Position numbers and translations under genes: made by a program | Assembly: GCA_902515185.1 (NCBI GenBank) | Contig: CABXTN010000005.1 | Span: 1 to 56,925 of the forward strand | DNA length: 56,925 bases | Direction of reading: 5' to 3' | DNA from: an uncultured Pelagibacteraceae bacterium | Lineage (GTDB): Bacteria; Pseudomonadota; Alphaproteobacteria; Pelagibacterales; Pelagibacteraceae | Shown here: piece by piece, positions 9,647-24,104 of the stretch | How positions within the stretch are numbered: the first letter of the stretch is position 1 | Layout of the letters: every line of letters starts with the position of its first letter | The notes under the pieces: model-generated | The model's database searches: none | What the model saw: the letters and a program-made list of their open reading frames with translations, nothing else | Told to the model about the DNA's origin: nothing

Positions 9647-10642
9647 ATGAATATAGCAATTGTAGGAGCAACAGGAAACGTAGGCCGTAAAATAATTGAA
9701 GTTCTGGAACAAAAAAAAATTCCAGTTAAGAATTTGTATTTATTAGCATCTAAAAAAAGCTCTGGCACAGAACTAATTTTTAATAAAAAGAAAATTAAAG
9801 TTGAAAATTTAGAAGATTTTGATTTTTCAAAAGTTGAAATTACTTTTTTTTCTGCTGGCAAAGATATTTCAAAAAATTATGCCCCTAAAGCTGCTAAGCA
9901 CTCAGTTGTAGTAGATAATTCAAGTTTTTTTAGAATGGATCCAGATGTGCCACTAATTGTTCCACAAGTAAACAAACAGAATTTATCTAAATTACGAAAG
10001 AATATCATAGCAAATCCCAACTGTTCTACAGCACAAATGGTGATAGTTTTAAAACCATTACATGATTTATTTGAAATTAAAAGGGTTGTTGTGTCTACTT
10101 ATCAATCTGTATCTGGAGCAGGCAAAGCACAAGTGGATGAACTTATTGATCAAACCAAGGCTGTATTGGAAAAAAAAGAAGTTTCATTAAAAAATTTTAC
10201 AAAACAAATTGCATTTAATGCAATACCACACATTGATGAATTTTCTGATGATGGCTACACTAAAGAAGAAATTAAAATGATTAACGAAACTAAAAAAATT
10301 TTAGATGACAAAATAGAGGTTACTGCGACATGTGTTAGAATCCCTGTACAAGTATCGCATGCAGAATCTTTAAATATAGAATTTAGTAAAAAAGTAACAC
10401 CATCAGAAATTAAAAAAGTATTAGAAGGTGCTGAAGGATGTAAGGTAATAGATGAGACTATTGACGGTGGTTATGCAACACCAATAGATGCTGAAGGACA
10501 AAATGAAACTTTTATTTCTCGTATCCGAGAAGACAAATCAAATAAAAATTCTATAAATCTTTGGATTGTGTCAGATAATTTGTTAAGGGGTGCTGCATTA
10601 AATGCTGTTGAAATAGCTGAAACTTATTATAATAAAAATTAA
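9647..10642 (+). CDS. asd: Aspartate-semialdehyde dehydrogenase
   Basis: Asd reduces aspartyl-4-phosphate to aspartate semialdehyde with NADPH, the branch point to lysine/diaminopimelate, threonine and methionine. The N-terminal nucleotide-binding loop is VGATGNVGRKIIEVL. The catalytic cysteine is Cys126 in NPNCSTAQMV. Family blocks STYQSVSGAG, FNAIPHIDEF and a CVRIPVQVSHAESL segment carrying the catalytic histidine are intact. The length of 331 residues is normal. The start ATG at 9647 fits the family N-terminus. The stop overlaps the sdhC start by one base. The gene is followed directly by the sdh operon, so a single transcript is likely. Confidence 0.97.
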   Translation: MNIAIVGATGNVGRKIIEVLEQKKIPVKNLYLLASKKSSGTELIFNKKKIKVENLEDFDFSKVEITFFSAGKDISKNYAPKAAKHSVVVDNSSFFRMDPDVPLIVPQVNKQNLSKLRKNIIANPNCSTAQMVIVLKPLHDLFEIKRVVVSTYQSVSGAGKAQVDELIDQTKAVLEKKEVSLKNFTKQIAFNAIPHIDEFSDDGYTKEEIKMINETKKILDDKIEVTATCVRIPVQVSHAESLNIEFSKKVTPSEIKKVLEGAEGCKVIDETIDGGYATPIDAEGQNETFISRIREDKSNKNSINLWIVSDNLLRGAALNAVEIAETYYNKN

Positions 10643-11025
10643 TGAAAAATAATAATCCTATATCACCACATATACAAATTTATAATTGGCATATTTCTTC
10701 TCTGGTTTCTATTTCTCATAGAATATCTGGGGTAATTAATTTTATTTTTTTTATTTTTTTAAGTGGGTGGATATTACTTTCAATTTTACTAGGTCAGTCA
10801 TATGAAATATTTTATAGTTTTTATAATACGATCTTCGGAAAATTTTTTTTAATTAGTATTATTTGGTCATTTTCTTTTCAAATCTTAAGTGAGATAAGAC
10901 ACTTATTTTGGGACTTTGGTTATGGTTTTGAGCTAAGAATTTCAAATATCTCAGGCTTAGTTGTGATCTTTGGATCATTTATTTTAACAATTTTTATTTT
11001 TTTAGTTGGAAGGCAAATAATTTAA
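10642..11025 (+). CDS. sdhC: Succinate dehydrogenase cytochrome b556 subunit
   Basis: SdhC is one of two membrane anchors of respiratory complex II; it helps bind haem b and ubiquinone in the inner membrane. The N-terminal SPHIQIYNW and SISHRISGVINF segment is the SdhC family signature, and SEIRHLFWDFGYGFEL supplies the conserved haem-ligand histidine. Three hydrophobic membrane segments can be seen (about residues 28-50, 68-90 and 103-123). The length of 127 residues is usual. The gene starts on the last base of the asd stop, and its own stop shares a base with sdhD. Confidence 0.95.
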   Translation: MKNNNPISPHIQIYNWHISSLVSISHRISGVINFIFFIFLSGWILLSILLGQSYEIFYSFYNTIFGKFFLISIIWSFSFQILSEIRHLFWDFGYGFELRISNISGLVVIFGSFILTIFIFLVGRQII

Positions 11026-11354
11026 TGATCAACGCTACAAAAAAATGGATATTTTTAAAAATAAGCTCAATTATTTTAATACCTCTTATGATGTGGTTTA
11101 TTATAAATTTTGTGTCTATTTATGACCAAAGTCATACTGAAGTTTTAGCTTTTTTTAGCAATCAACCAGCTAAATTTTTACTTTCTTTATTCCTAATTAT
11201 GGCCTTTTTTCACTCGGCCCTTACAATAAGTGAGATTTTCGAGGATTATATACATGTAGAAAAAATAAAAATTGTCGCAAACAAATTATTATATTTTCTT
11301 GCTATCATTATTCCTTTAATAACTATAACTGTTTTATTTAAATTTAGCTTATGA
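11025..11354 (+). CDS. sdhD: Succinate dehydrogenase hydrophobic membrane anchor subunit
   Basis: SdhD is the second membrane anchor of complex II. It is a short (109 residue) hydrophobic protein with three predicted transmembrane segments. The block [21 protein letters not shown] contains the histidine and the E-DY-H motif typical of alphaproteobacterial SdhD and of haem/quinone binding. Position decides the assignment as much as sequence: it lies between sdhC (one-base overlap) and sdhA (four-base ATGA overlap). Confidence 0.93.
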   Translation: MINATKKWIFLKISSIILIPLMMWFIINFVSIYDQSHTEVLAFFSNQPAKFLLSLFLIMAFFHSALTISEIFEDYIHVEKIKIVANKLLYFLAIIIPLITITVLFKFSL

Positions 11355-13126
11355 GTTCATACAAAATTATAGATCATGAATACGATGTTGTAGTCCTAGG
11401 AGCGGGCGGCTCAGGTTTAAGAGCTGCAGTTGGTCTAAGTGAAGCTGGATTGAAAACAGCATGTATTTCAAAAGTTTTTCCTACCAGAAGCCATACATCA
11501 GCTGCTCAAGGTGGTATCTCAGCAGCACTAGGTAATATGGGTGAGGATGATTGGCGTTGGCATATGTATGATACTGTAAAGGGATCAGATTGGCTTGGAG
11601 ATCAAGATTCTATTGAATATTTATGCAAAGAGGCCCCAAGAGCAGTTTTAGAATTAGAGAAGTACGGTGTGCCATTTAGTAGAACTGAAGATGGAAAAAT
11701 TTATCAAAGACCCTTTGGTGGTATGACTAAAAATTATGGGAATGAAACAGTCCAAAGAACATGCGCAGCAGCAGACAGAACGGGCCATGCAATACTTCAT
11801 ACTTTATATGGACAAGCGCTAAAACATAATACCGAATTTTTTATTGAGTATTTTGCTTTAGATTTGCTTATGAAAGATGGTGCTTGCAAAGGTTTAATAG
11901 CATGGAACTTAAATGATGGCACAATTCATAGATTTAGATCTCATACTACAATTATTGCAACGGGTGGTTATGGAAAGGTTTATTATTCTGCTACATCAGC
12001 TCACACCTGTACAGGTGATGGTAATGCTATGGTATTAAGAGCAGGACTACCATTACAAGATATGGAGTTTGTACAATTTCATCCAACAGGCATATATGGT
12101 CATGGAACTTTAATTTCCGAAGGTGTAAGAGGAGAAGGTGGCTATCTATTGAATTCCAAAGGTGAAAGGTTTATGGAGAGATACGCACCTAAAGCTAAGG
12201 ACCTTGCATCAAGAGATGTAGTTAGCAGATCTATTGCAGTTGAAATAAATGAAGGAAGAGGAGTTGGGAAAGAAAAAGATCATGTTCATTTACATTTAAA
12301 TCATTTAGATCCAAAAGTAATTGAAGAGAGACTACCCGGAATATCCGAGTCATCAAGATTATTTGCAAACGTAGATGTAACAAAAGAACCAATCCCAGTT
12401 GTTCCAACAGTTCATTATAATATGGGTGGTATACCAACTAATTACAAAGCTGAAGTTTTAACAGTAAATGGATCTGAAAAAACAGTTCCAGGACTAATGG
12501 CGATAGGAGAAGCTGCATGTGTATCTGTACATGGAGCTAACAGATTAGGATCTAATTCGCTTATAGACTTGGTAGTTTTCGGAAGAGCTGCCGCAAAGAG
12601 AGCTGCAGAACTAATCAAGCCAGGAACGCCACATGAAGATATACCAGTATCTGAAACTGAAAAATGCTTAGAAAGATTTGACAAACTAAGAAATGGTAAC
12701 GGTGATAATAATACCGCAGAACTAAGATTGGCAATGCAAAAAACTATGCAATCTAAATGTGCAGTTTTTAGAACTGAAAAAACTTTAAATGAGGGTGTAG
12801 AGGAAATTAGAAAACCTTTCGATGGTATGGAATCTATTGCAGTTAAAGATAAATCATTGATATTTAACACAGATTTAGTCGAAACTTTAGAGTTTGATAA
12901 TTTAATTAGACAAGCAATTACCACTATGGACTCTGCTTATTACAGAAAAGAAAGTAGGGGTGCGCATGCAAGAGAAGATTATCCCAAAAGAGATGATAAC
13001 AAATTTATGCAACATACTTTATCTTGGTGCAATGGAAAAGAAACTAAAATTGATTATAGACCAGTTCACAAGTCTACACTAACTACCGATGTTCAATATT
13101 TTCCACCCCAGGAAAGAGTTTATTAA
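11351..13126 (+). CDS. sdhA: Succinate dehydrogenase flavoprotein subunit
   Basis: SdhA oxidises succinate to fumarate with covalently bound FAD and passes electrons to SdhB. The dinucleotide-binding loop [20 protein letters not shown] opens the protein. The FAD-linking histidine lies in [18 protein letters not shown]. The substrate-site block [17 protein letters not shown] and the capping-domain block [19 protein letters not shown] are present, and the C-terminus ends in a DYPKRDD segment and a short tail. The length of 591 residues is normal for alphaproteobacteria. It overlaps sdhD by four bases and sdhB by one. Identification is secure. Confidence 0.98.
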   Translation: MSSYKIIDHEYDVVVLGAGGSGLRAAVGLSEAGLKTACISKVFPTRSHTSAAQGGISAALGNMGEDDWRWHMYDTVKGSDWLGDQDSIEYLCKEAPRAVLELEKYGVPFSRTEDGKIYQRPFGGMTKNYGNETVQRTCAAADRTGHAILHTLYGQALKHNTEFFIEYFALDLLMKDGACKGLIAWNLNDGTIHRFRSHTTIIATGGYGKVYYSATSAHTCTGDGNAMVLRAGLPLQDMEFVQFHPTGIYGHGTLISEGVRGEGGYLLNSKGERFMERYAPKAKDLASRDVVSRSIAVEINEGRGVGKEKDHVHLHLNHLDPKVIEERLPGISESSRLFANVDVTKEPIPVVPTVHYNMGGIPTNYKAEVLTVNGSEKTVPGLMAIGEAACVSVHGANRLGSNSLIDLVVFGRAAAKRAAELIKPGTPHEDIPVSETEKCLERFDKLRNGNGDNNTAELRLAMQKTMQSKCAVFRTEKTLNEGVEEIRKPFDGMESIAVKDKSLIFNTDLVETLEFDNLIRQAITTMDSAYYRKESRGAHAREDYPKRDDNKFMQHTLSWCNGKETKIDYRPVHKSTLTTDVQYFPPQERVY

Positions 13127-13902
13127 TGGTTCAAATTAACTTACCAGAAAACTCTAAAGTTCAAAAAGGTAAGTATTATAAAGATAAAACAGGATCTAAA
13201 AATATTCGGAAAGTAAATGTTTATAGATGGGACCCTTCATCAAGTGAAAAGCCTAGAATAGATACTTATGAAGTTGATATGGATAATTGTCCATCAAAAG
13301 TTTTAGATGTTTTAAATAAAATTAAAAACGAGATTGATCCAAGTATAGCTTACAGAAGATCTTGTGCTCATGGAGTATGTGGTTCGTGCGCTATGAATAT
13401 GGATGGTAAAAATGGTTTAGCGTGCACGAAGGCACATGCAGAAATAAAAGGTGATATAAACATTTATCCACTTCCACATCTAAAAGTTCTTAAAGATTTA
13501 ATTGGAGATTTAAGTACACTCTATAAGCAATATGAGTCGGTTCAACCTTGGTTAAAGACTTCTAAAAAAACAGATAAAGAAAATATACAATCAAAAGAAG
13601 ACAGATCTAAATTAGATGGTTTATATGAGTGTATAATGTGTGCATGTTGTTCAACTGCATGCCCAAGTTATTGGTGGAACGGAGATAAGTATCTAGGTCC
13701 TGCTGTTTTGTTGCAAGCATATAGATGGATAATTGATAGTAGAGATGAAGATAGAAAAGAGAGGTTAAGAAAAGTAGCTGACGAGCTTAAATTATATAGA
13801 TGCCATACTATTATGAATTGTACTAATGCATGCCCTAAAGGATTAAACCCAGCAAAAGCAATTGCTGAAATAAAAAAGATGCTAGCTGCATCTAACATTT
13901 AA
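13126..13902 (+). CDS. sdhB: Succinate dehydrogenase iron-sulfur subunit
   Basis: SdhB carries the three iron-sulfur clusters that move electrons from FAD to ubiquinone in complex II. The [2Fe-2S] cysteines lie in [16 protein letters not shown] and the later LACTKA. The [4Fe-4S] and [3Fe-4S] ligands lie in [16 protein letters not shown] and [17 protein letters not shown]. The length of 258 residues is typical. It is the last sdh gene. A 43-base gap before mmsA shows no hairpin that I would call a terminator. Confidence 0.98.
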   Translation: MVQINLPENSKVQKGKYYKDKTGSKNIRKVNVYRWDPSSSEKPRIDTYEVDMDNCPSKVLDVLNKIKNEIDPSIAYRRSCAHGVCGSCAMNMDGKNGLACTKAHAEIKGDINIYPLPHLKVLKDLIGDLSTLYKQYESVQPWLKTSKKTDKENIQSKEDRSKLDGLYECIMCACCSTACPSYWWNGDKYLGPAVLLQAYRWIIDSRDEDRKERLRKVADELKLYRCHTIMNCTNACPKGLNPAKAIAEIKKMLAASNI

Positions 13903-13945
13903 AACAATAGACTATTAATAATTTTTAATCTAAAAGATCATATTC

Positions 13946-16406
<2,461 letters not shown>

Positions 16407-16407
<1 letters not shown>

Positions 16408-17567
16408 TGAATATACACGAACATCAAGCCAAACAATTGTTAAAAAAATATGGAGCGATTGTACCAAATGGTGTTTTTGCATTAACAGTAAAAGATCTTT
16501 TAGAAAAAGTAAAAATATTAGACAGTAAAAAGCTTGTTTTAAAAGCCCAAATCCACGCTGGTGGAAGAGGAAAGGCCGGAGGAATTAAAATAGTAGATAG
16601 TATTCATGAATTAGAGAAAGAGGCAAACAGCTTACTAGGAAAAAAATTGATAACACATCAAACTGGTCCTTTGGGAAAAGAGGTTAAAAGACTTTACGTT
16701 GAAGAACCTTCAAATATTGATAAAGAATTTTATTTATCTTGCCTAGTTGATAGAGCAAGTTCAAAAATAGCTTTTATTTCAAGTGACCAGGGTGGTATGG
16801 ATATTGAAGATGTCGCAAAAAATAACCCTGATAAGATAGTAACTACCAAAATAGATTTTAAAGAAGATATTTCAGATGAAGATTGTGAAAAAATAATTCA
16901 AATATTTAATCTCAAAACAGATCAAAAATTACTCGCCATAAAAGTAGTTAAGTCAATTTATAAACTTTTTATAGATTTAGATTCAAGCATGGTTGAGATA
17001 AATCCATTAATATTAACAAAAGAAAGCCAGATCATTTGCTTAGACGCAAAAATAAATTTTGATGATAATGCGTTATTTAAACATCCAGAAATATCTCAAC
17101 TTAGGGATTTAAATGAAGAAGACCCTACGGAGATTGAAGCAAGTAAATTTGACTTATCTTATATAAAATTAGATGGGAGTATTGGATGTATGGTTAATGG
17201 AGCAGGTTTAGCAATGGCAACTATGGATATCATAAAACTTTATGGAGAGGAACCTGCTAATTTTTTAGATGTAGGCGGAGGCGCTTCTAAGGAAAAAGTT
17301 TCTGAGGCATTAAAAATAATTCTGTTGGATAAGAATGTAAAAGGAATATTAATAAATATTTTTGGAGGCATTATGAAATGTGATGTGCTTGCCCAAGGAG
17401 TTGTTGATGCAGCCAAGCAAATTAATATTCATGTTCCATTAGTCGTTAGATTAGCAGGAACAAACTTTGAAAAAGGAAAGCAAATTCTTGATGACTCAGG
17501 TTTAAAAATAATTTCTGCTTCAGATTTAACAAGTGCAGCAAAAAAAATTGTTAATGAAATAAAATAA
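16407..17567 (+). CDS. sucC: Succinyl-CoA synthetase subunit beta
   Basis: SucC with SucD converts succinyl-CoA, ADP or GDP and phosphate to succinate, CoA and the nucleoside triphosphate. The N-terminal [16 protein letters not shown] and the ATP-grasp segment [13 protein letters not shown] are typical. [12 protein letters not shown] (metal site), [18 protein letters not shown] and [17 protein letters not shown] follow. The length is 386 residues, the usual value. The start overlaps the mdh stop by one base, and sucD starts one base after the sucC stop. Confidence 0.97.
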
Positions 17568-17568
17568 T

Positions 17569-18444
17569 ATGTCTATTCTAATTAACAAAAATACAAAACT
17601 AATTTGCCAAGGCTTTACAGGTTCACATGGCACATTTCATTCTGAACAAGCAATAAAGTATGGTACAAATCTTGTTGGAGGAGTAACCCCTAAAAAAGGT
17701 GGTCAAATACACTTAGATAGGCCTGTTTTTAATACTGTGCTTGAGGCAAAGGAGTCCACAAATGCTAATGCAAGCATGATTTATGTTCCTGCAAAATTTT
17801 GTGCGGATGCAATAATAGAGGCAATTAATGCAAATATTGAACTTATTGTTTGTATCACAGAAGGTGTTCCAGTTTTGGATATGCTTAAAGTCAAAAAATA
17901 TCTTAATAAATCTAAATCAAGATTGATTGGCCCAAATTGTCCTGGAATAATTACTCCAGATGAATGTAAAATTGGGATAATGCCAGGCAATATTCATAAA
18001 AGAGGTTCAGTTGGAATTGTTTCAAGATCAGGTACATTGACTTACGAAGCTGTTGCTCAAACAACTTCAAATGGATTGGGCCAATCTACATGTATCGGAA
18101 TAGGTGGCGATCCAATAAATGGAACAAATTTTATCGATTGTTTAGATTTATTTTTAAACGACCCAGAAACCGAGTCTATTTTAATGATTGGAGAAATTGG
18201 TGGAACAGCTGAAGAAGAAGCCTCCGATTTTATTAAAAATCATAAGATAAAAAAACCAATAGTTGGCTTTATTGCTGGTGTTACAGCGCCCCCAGGTAGA
18301 CGAATGGGTCACGCTGGAGCAATTATTTCAGGAGGAAAAGGCGGGGCAAATGATAAAATAAGAATAATGGAGAAAGCAGGCATTACTATTGCAAAATCAC
18401 CAGGGGAAATTGGGAAAACACTTTTAGAAAAATTGTCACTTTAA
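17569..18444 (+). CDS. sucD: Succinyl-CoA synthetase subunit alpha
   Basis: SucD binds CoA and carries the phosphohistidine of succinyl-CoA synthetase. Its N-terminal half has the CoA-binding Rossmann fold ([28 protein letters not shown]). The phosphorylated histidine is in [35 protein letters not shown] block is also conserved. The length of 291 residues is normal. The 38-base gap to sucA is very AT-rich and contains TATAAT-like strings, but no convincing -35 could be paired with them. Confidence 0.97.
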   Translation: MSILINKNTKLICQGFTGSHGTFHSEQAIKYGTNLVGGVTPKKGGQIHLDRPVFNTVLEAKESTNANASMIYVPAKFCADAIIEAINANIELIVCITEGVPVLDMLKVKKYLNKSKSRLIGPNCPGIITPDECKIGIMPGNIHKRGSVGIVSRSGTLTYEAVAQTTSNGLGQSTCIGIGGDPINGTNFIDCLDLFLNDPETESILMIGEIGGTAEEEASDFIKNHKIKKPIVGFIAGVTAPPGRRMGHAGAIISGGKGGANDKIRIMEKAGITIAKSPGEIGKTLLEKLSL

Positions 18445-18482
18445 ATAATATATACAAATATTATAATCAAATTATAAAATTA

Positions 18483-21353
18483 ATGAGTTCATCAAAAAAT
18501 CTAGAGCAAAAAAATACATCTTTTTTAACAAAGTCAAATAGTGCTTTTATTGAAAATATGTACATAAGATATATTGAAAAAGATCCAAGCTTACCTATGA
18601 GTTGGATAGATTATTTTGATACTTTAAATGAAGATATCAATTCTGTAATTAAAGAACTTGAAGGACCTACTTGGCAACCTCAAAAAAAAAAAATTAATTT
18701 AAAAAAAGAGAAAAATAAAAGCCAAGATACAAACATTGAAGATTTAGAAGTATCAAAAATAGAATCTATTAAAGCCATAGCACTAATAAGAGCATATAGG
18801 ATTAGAGGACACTTAATAGCAAATCTTGATCCATTAAAAATGATGGATAGAAAGTATTTGCATGAATTACACCCAGAGGACCATGGATTTAAAAAGGAAG
18901 ATTATGATAAAAAGATATATTTGGGATCCTATTTAGATACTGGCTATGCATCGATTAATGAAATATTAAATAAACTTAGAAAAGTTTACTGCTCCACCAT
19001 AGGTGCTGAGTATATGCATATTTCAGATCCTGAAGAAAAAGTTTGGTTTAGAGATAGAATGGAGAAAGAGCAAAACCAATTAAGCTTTACCGAAAATGGT
19101 AAAAAGGCAATATTAAATAAAGTTATTCAAGCCGAGGGATTTGAAAAATTTCTTGCAAAAAAATATGTAGGAACAAAAAGATTTGGATTAGATGGAGGTG
19201 AATCTTTAATACCAGCTTTGGAACAGATAATTAAAAGAGGTGGTCAATTAGGAGTTAAGGAAGTTAAAATAGGTATGCCACATAGAGGAAGGTTAAATGT
19301 CTTGGCTAATGTTTTACAAAAATCTTATAAAAGGATTTTTAATGAATTTGCCGGTGAAGCAAGTTACAACAAGTTAGAAGACTCAACAGGTGATGTTAAA
19401 TACCATTTAGGTGCATCCTCTGATAGAGAATTTGATGGAAACGTAGTACATGTGAGTTTAACAGATAACCCATCACATCTTGAAGCTGTTAATCCAGTTG
19501 TACTTGGTCAAACTAGAGCAAAACAATTCTTTCATAAAGATACTAAAAGAGAAAAAGTAATTCCAATTTTAATTCATGGTGACGCTGCTTTTGCAGGCCA
19601 AGGAGTAGTAGCTGAATGTTTTGCAATGTCTGGTCTAAAAGGACATAATACGGGAGGAACTATTCATATAATTTTAAATAATCAAATCGGCTTTACAACT
19701 AGTCCTAGGTTTGCAAGATCTAGTCCGTATCCCTCAGATCTTGGAAAAGTTGTTGAGGCACCAATATTACATTGTAATGGTGATGATCCAGAGTCAGTTG
19801 TCCACTGTGCTAAAATTGCAATAGAGTTTAGACAAAGGTTTAAAAGAGATGTCGTCATAGATATTATTTGTTATAGAAGATTTGGACATAATGAGGGAGA
19901 TGAACCATCATTTACACAACCATTGATGTATAAAAAAATAAGAATCCATCCAACAACATTATCAATATATGGAGACAAATTAATAAATGAAAAAATTTTA
20001 TCTAAAAATGATTTTGATAATAGTATAAATAATTTTAAAAACTTACTTGATGATCAATTTAAAACAGCAAAAGATTACAAACCTAAATTAAATTGGTTTG
20101 AAGGTACTTGGTCAAGATATCAGCCAAAAAAAGGAAAAGATAGAAGAGGTCAGACAGGCGTTGATATTAATAAACTAATTAAAATTTCTGAAAAAATTAA
20201 TGATGTTAAAGATGGTCAAAATATACATAAAACAATAAAAAAAATATTTTCAAATAGACATAAAAGTATTTTAGATAAAAAGAATATTGACTGGTCTAAT
20301 GCAGAGGCACTAGCTTTTGGAAGTCTTTTAAACGAAGGTTTTCCAGTAAGGCTTGTTGGCCAAGATTCAGGGAGAGGCACTTTTAGTCAAAGACATTCTG
20401 TTTTAAGAAATCAAGAAGATAATTCAAGATATATCCCATTAAATAATATTTCAGATAAACAAAAAAAATTTGAAATTGTTGACAGTTTTTTATCAGAACT
20501 AGCTGTTCTTGGTTTTGAGTATGGTTATAGTTTAGTTGAACCTGAAACATTGACAATTTGGGAAGCTCAGTTTGGAGATTTTGCAAACGGAGCACAAGTT
20601 GTAATTGATCAATTTATATCTTCTGGTGAGAGAAAATGGTTTAGAGCATCAGGCTTAGTCCTTTTATTACCACATGGCTATGAAGGTCAAGGTCCCGAAC
20701 ATTCATCAGCAAGACTTGAAAGATTTTTGCAACTTTGTGGACAGGAAAATTTACAGGTACTTAATTGCACAACGCCAGCAAATTACTTTCATGCCCTGAG
20801 AAGACAAATCCATAGAGATTTTAGGAAACCATTAATAATAATGACCCCTAAATCTCTATTAAGACATAAAATTTGTGTTTCAAATTTGGAGGATTTTAGT
20901 AATAAAAATTCTTTTCACAGAATTCTTCAAGATCATGCCTTTGATGAGAAAAGTGGTTTTATTAAACTCCAAAAAGATAAAAAGATTGAAAAAATTGTAA
21001 TATGCTCAGGAAAAATATATTTTGATTTACTTGAAGCAAGAGAGAAAGCAAAAAAGAATAACATAGTCTTTTTAAGAATTGAGCAGTTATATCCATTTCC
21101 TGCAAAATCTTTAGCTAAAGCACTAAAGCCTTATGCAAAAAATGCTAATTTTATATGGTGTCAAGAAGAACCAAAAAATATGGGAGCTTGGTTTTCAGTG
21201 AGAGATTATATACAATGGACATTAGATTATATAAAGGCTAATAATAACAAAATTTCTTACATTGGAAGAGAGGTGGCAGCATCTCCTGCAACTGGATATG
21301 CAAAAAGACACTTAGACCAACAGAGAGAAATTATAGAGAAAGTATTAAAATAA
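18483..21353 (+). CDS. sucA: 2-oxoglutarate dehydrogenase E1 component
   Basis: SucA is the thiamine-diphosphate E1 subunit that decarboxylates 2-oxoglutarate and transfers succinyl to the lipoyl group of SucB. The N-terminal [17 protein letters not shown] region, [33 protein letters not shown] and [14 protein letters not shown] blocks are all diagnostic, and [18 protein letters not shown] and [21 protein letters not shown] appear in the C-terminal half. At 956 residues it is full length. sucB follows after two bases. Identification is secure. Confidence 0.98.
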   Translation: MSSSKNLEQKNTSFLTKSNSAFIENMYIRYIEKDPSLPMSWIDYFDTLNEDINSVIKELEGPTWQPQKKKINLKKEKNKSQDTNIEDLEVSKIESIKAIALIRAYRIRGHLIANLDPLKMMDRKYLHELHPEDHGFKKEDYDKKIYLGSYLDTGYASINEILNKLRKVYCSTIGAEYMHISDPEEKVWFRDRMEKEQNQLSFTENGKKAILNKVIQAEGFEKFLAKKYVGTKRFGLDGGESLIPALEQIIKRGGQLGVKEVKIGMPHRGRLNVLANVLQKSYKRIFNEFAGEASYNKLEDSTGDVKYHLGASSDREFDGNVVHVSLTDNPSHLEAVNPVVLGQTRAKQFFHKDTKREKVIPILIHGDAAFAGQGVVAECFAMSGLKGHNTGGTIHIILNNQIGFTTSPRFARSSPYPSDLGKVVEAPILHCNGDDPESVVHCAKIAIEFRQRFKRDVVIDIICYRRFGHNEGDEPSFTQPLMYKKIRIHPTTLSIYGDKLINEKILSKNDFDNSINNFKNLLDDQFKTAKDYKPKLNWFEGTWSRYQPKKGKDRRGQTGVDINKLIKISEKINDVKDGQNIHKTIKKIFSNRHKSILDKKNIDWSNAEALAFGSLLNEGFPVRLVGQDSGRGTFSQRHSVLRNQEDNSRYIPLNNISDKQKKFEIVDSFLSELAVLGFEYGYSLVEPETLTIWEAQFGDFANGAQVVIDQFISSGERKWFRASGLVLLLPHGYEGQGPEHSSARLERFLQLCGQENLQVLNCTTPANYFHALRRQIHRDFRKPLIIMTPKSLLRHKICVSNLEDFSNKNSFHRILQDHAFDEKSGFIKLQKDKKIEKIVICSGKIYFDLLEAREKAKKNNIVFLRIEQLYPFPAKSLAKALKPYAKNANFIWCQEEPKNMGAWFSVRDYIQWTLDYIKANNNKISYIGREVAASPATGYAKRHLDQQREIIEKVLK

Positions 21354-21355
21354 AT

Positions 21356-22681
21356 ATGAGCGAACAAATTATAGTTCCAGCTTTAGGCGAAAGTATAACT
21401 GAGGCTACTGTTGCTAAGTGGCTTAAAAATGTAGGTGATACAGTTGAAGCTGATGAACCTATTGTTGAACTTGAAACTGATAAAGTTAACCTAGAGGTTC
21501 CATCTCCTATAAGTGGCACTGTAGGGGATATAAAATTTAAAGATGGAGATACTGTAGAGGTTGGTACTGTTTTGGGCTCTATTAAATCTAATGGTCATAA
21601 TTTAGAAAAAAAACAGGTTGAAATGATAATTACAGAAAAAGATGAAGAAGAAAATAACATTATCAAGCTTGAACCCGAAGTTACACAACCTAAAATTTTT
21701 GAAAAAGAAGATTTGGTAGAGAACGAAAGTGGTGAAAAAATAAAAATAGAGGAGGACGAAGAGCAACCTTTAATCCTAACTAATGAGATAAAAAAAGAAA
21801 GTAATATAAATAAAAAAAAATTAAGTAATAACCTTTCACCGTCTGTTAGAAAAATAGTTAAAGAAAAAAATATAGATATTAGTACCGTTAAAGGCACAGG
21901 AAAAGATGGAAGAATATCTAAAGGGGATTTAATAAACTTAATGTCAGTAAAACCCGCTCCTTCAGAAAGAAAAATAAAATTTGGAGAAGAAGAGAAAATA
22001 AAAATGACAAGATTGAGACAGACAATTGCAAAAAGATTAAAACAAGCCCAAGAAAATGCAGCACTTTTAACCACTTTTAATGAAATTGATATGTCTGGAA
22101 TTATTGAGATGAGAAAAGAAAATCAAGAAGATTTTCAAAAAAGATATGGTGTAAAATTAGGATTTATGTCTTTTTTTGTAAAATCTTGTATTTTAGCACT
22201 TAAGGCGTTTCCAATCGTAAATGCAGAAATTTCAGGTGACGAAATAATTTATAAAAATTACTATAATATTAGTTTTGCAGTGGGTACTGATAAAGGATTA
22301 GTTGTGCCAGTTTTAAAAAATGCAGATGAATTATCTTTTGCTGATATTGAAAAAAATATTAAATCAATTTCAGATAAAGCTAAAGAAGGAAAACTTAATA
22401 TAGAAGACTTACAAGGTGGAACTTTTACTATAAGTAATGGAGGAGTTTATGGATCAATGTTATCCACCCCAATTTTAAATTTACCACAATCAGCAGTTTT
22501 AGGTATGCATAATATTATTGATAGACCAATAGCTGTTGAAGGAGAAATTAAAATAAGACCAGTTATGTATTTGGCATTATCGTATGACCATAGAATTATT
22601 GATGGCAAAGATTCGGTTTCTTTTTTAAAAACGATAAAAGAGAATTTAGAAGATCCTAGAAGGCTCTTTTTAGAAATTTAG
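21356..22681 (+). CDS. sucB: 2-oxoglutarate dehydrogenase E2 (dihydrolipoamide succinyltransferase)
   Basis: SucB is the core of the 2-oxoglutarate dehydrogenase complex. Domains in order: one N-terminal lipoyl domain (residues 1-76) with the lipoylated Lys43 in [14 protein letters not shown]; a long Glu/Lys/Ile-rich linker (about 78-155); an E1/E3-binding domain ([18 protein letters not shown], about 160-195); and the catalytic acyltransferase domain with its active-site block [17 protein letters not shown] near the end. The length is 441 residues. The linker is more charged and less Ala/Pro-rich than in enteric bacteria, as expected in an AT-rich genome. Confidence 0.97.
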   Translation: MSEQIIVPALGESITEATVAKWLKNVGDTVEADEPIVELETDKVNLEVPSPISGTVGDIKFKDGDTVEVGTVLGSIKSNGHNLEKKQVEMIITEKDEEENNIIKLEPEVTQPKIFEKEDLVENESGEKIKIEEDEEQPLILTNEIKKESNINKKKLSNNLSPSVRKIVKEKNIDISTVKGTGKDGRISKGDLINLMSVKPAPSERKIKFGEEEKIKMTRLRQTIAKRLKQAQENAALLTTFNEIDMSGIIEMRKENQEDFQKRYGVKLGFMSFFVKSCILALKAFPIVNAEISGDEIIYKNYYNISFAVGTDKGLVVPVLKNADELSFADIEKNIKSISDKAKEGKLNIEDLQGGTFTISNGGVYGSMLSTPILNLPQSAVLGMHNIIDRPIAVEGEIKIRPVMYLALSYDHRIIDGKDSVSFLKTIKENLEDPRRLFLEI

Positions 22682-24082
22682 ATGTCTGAGAAATTTCAAG
22701 CAACTGTTATTGGTGGAGGCCCTGGAGGATATGTTTGTGCGATAAGATTAGCACAACTGGGGTTTAAAACTGCATGTATCGAATCCAGAGGAGCTTTGGG
22801 TGGCACATGTTTAAATGTTGGGTGTATACCTTCCAAAAGTCTTTTAAATCTTTCAGAAAATTATCATAAAGCAAAATCATTTGATCAACTAGGTATAGAG
22901 GTAGGACAAATAAAGTTGAACTTAGAAAAAATGATGAAAAATAAAGAAAAAGCAGTAGATGTTTTAACTAAAGGAGTAGAGTTTTTATTTAAAAAAAATA
23001 GTGTAACATATTTTAAAGGCACTGGTTCTCTAAACTCTAATAATCAAATTAAAATTACAGATTTAAATAAAAAAGAAACATTAATTAATTCTGACAAAAT
23101 TATAATATCTACAGGATCAGAGGCTGAGGAATTACCTGGCACTAAATTTGATGAAAAAACGATTTTATCCTCAACTGGAGCCTTATCTCTAAAATCAGTA
23201 CCAAAGAAAATGTTAATAGTTGGAGGCGGCTACATCGGACTTGAAATGGGCTCAGTTTGGTCAAGACTAGGATCTGAGGTGCATGTCGTTGAATTTTTGG
23301 ATCATATTACACCAGGTATGGATAAAGAGATTTCTAAAGAATTTATGAAAATTTTAAAAAAACAAGGAATAAATTTTCATATGGAGACTAAAGTCGAGAA
23401 CATCAAAAAAAATAATAATTCTGCAACAGTATCAATATCCAGTAAAGATGGGAAGCAAAGCCAAATTGAAACTGATGTTGTCCTTATTTCTGTTGGTAGA
23501 AAACCAAATACAAAAAATTTAAATTTAGAAAATATTGGAGTAAAACTAGATAGTAAAAAAAGAGTAAAAGTTAATAAAAATTTTGAAACAAGTATAAAAA
23601 ATATTTATGCAATTGGAGATGTAATTGAAGGACCAATGCTTGCGCACAAAGCCGAAGAAGAAGGAATTGCAGTTGCTGAGTTAATCGCTGGTCAGTCTGG
23701 TCATGTAAACTATAACGTTATACCTGGAGTTATTTATACAACACCCGAGGTTGCTACAGTTGGTCAAACTGAAGAAAACCTTAAAGAAAAAAATGTTAAA
23801 TACAAGGTTGGAAAATTTTCATTTATGGCAAACTCCCGAGCTAAAGCTATAAATGAAGCAGAAGGTTTTGTTAAAATTCTTGCAGATGAATTGAGTGACA
23901 AAGTGCTTGGTGTTCATTTAATAGGACCTCACGCGGGTGAATTGATTGCTGAAATGGCTGTGGCAATGGAATTTGGTGCTAGCTCAGAGGATATCGCAAG
24001 AACTTGCCACGCACATCCAACTTTTTCAGAAGCAATCAAAGAAGCGGCATTATCTGTGGATAAAAGAGCGATACACTCTTAA
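22682..24082 (+). CDS. lpd: Dihydrolipoyl dehydrogenase (E3)
   Basis: Lpd reoxidises dihydrolipoamide with FAD and NAD+ for the 2-oxoacid dehydrogenase complexes. The redox-active pair is Cys43 and Cys48 in GGTCLNVGCIPSKSLL. The FAD loop VIGGGPGGYVCAIRLAQLG, the NAD loop VGGGYIGLEMGSVW, the AIGDVIEGPMLAHKAEEEG block and the C-terminal HAHPTFSEAIKEA dimer-interface motif with its active-site histidine are intact. The length is 466 residues. It immediately follows sucB (stop and ATG adjacent), so it most likely belongs to the 2-oxoglutarate complex. Confidence 0.97.
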   Translation: MSEKFQATVIGGGPGGYVCAIRLAQLGFKTACIESRGALGGTCLNVGCIPSKSLLNLSENYHKAKSFDQLGIEVGQIKLNLEKMMKNKEKAVDVLTKGVEFLFKKNSVTYFKGTGSLNSNNQIKITDLNKKETLINSDKIIISTGSEAEELPGTKFDEKTILSSTGALSLKSVPKKMLIVGGGYIGLEMGSVWSRLGSEVHVVEFLDHITPGMDKEISKEFMKILKKQGINFHMETKVENIKKNNNSATVSISSKDGKQSQIETDVVLISVGRKPNTKNLNLENIGVKLDSKKRVKVNKNFETSIKNIYAIGDVIEGPMLAHKAEEEGIAVAELIAGQSGHVNYNVIPGVIYTTPEVATVGQTEENLKEKNVKYKVGKFSFMANSRAKAINEAEGFVKILADELSDKVLGVHLIGPHAGELIAEMAVAMEFGASSEDIARTCHAHPTFSEAIKEAALSVDKRAIHS

Positions 24083-24104
24083 GATATTCTCATATTATAC
24101 AGTT

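Noticed and set aside
12442-12924. 160-codon open frame on the - strand within sdhA
   Set aside because: It is antisense to a fully conserved SdhA segment, has no family match and mirrors the codon pattern of sdhA. The same applies to other long antisense frames in leuC, sucB, atpA and atpG.
13903-13945. Small AATAG-A-CTATT repeat after sdhB as a terminator
   Set aside because: Only five AT-rich pairs with a one-base loop and no T run; it cannot form a stable hairpin.
18445-18482. TATAAT-like strings before sucA as a promoter
   Set aside because: The 38 bases are nearly all A and T; several -10 matches occur by chance and none has a good -35 at the right distance.
23946-24104. Upstream extension of the priA frame
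   Set aside because: It overlaps the conserved lpd C-terminus (HAHPTFSEAIKEA) and its translation does not match PriA; the ATG at 24105 gives the family N-terminus.
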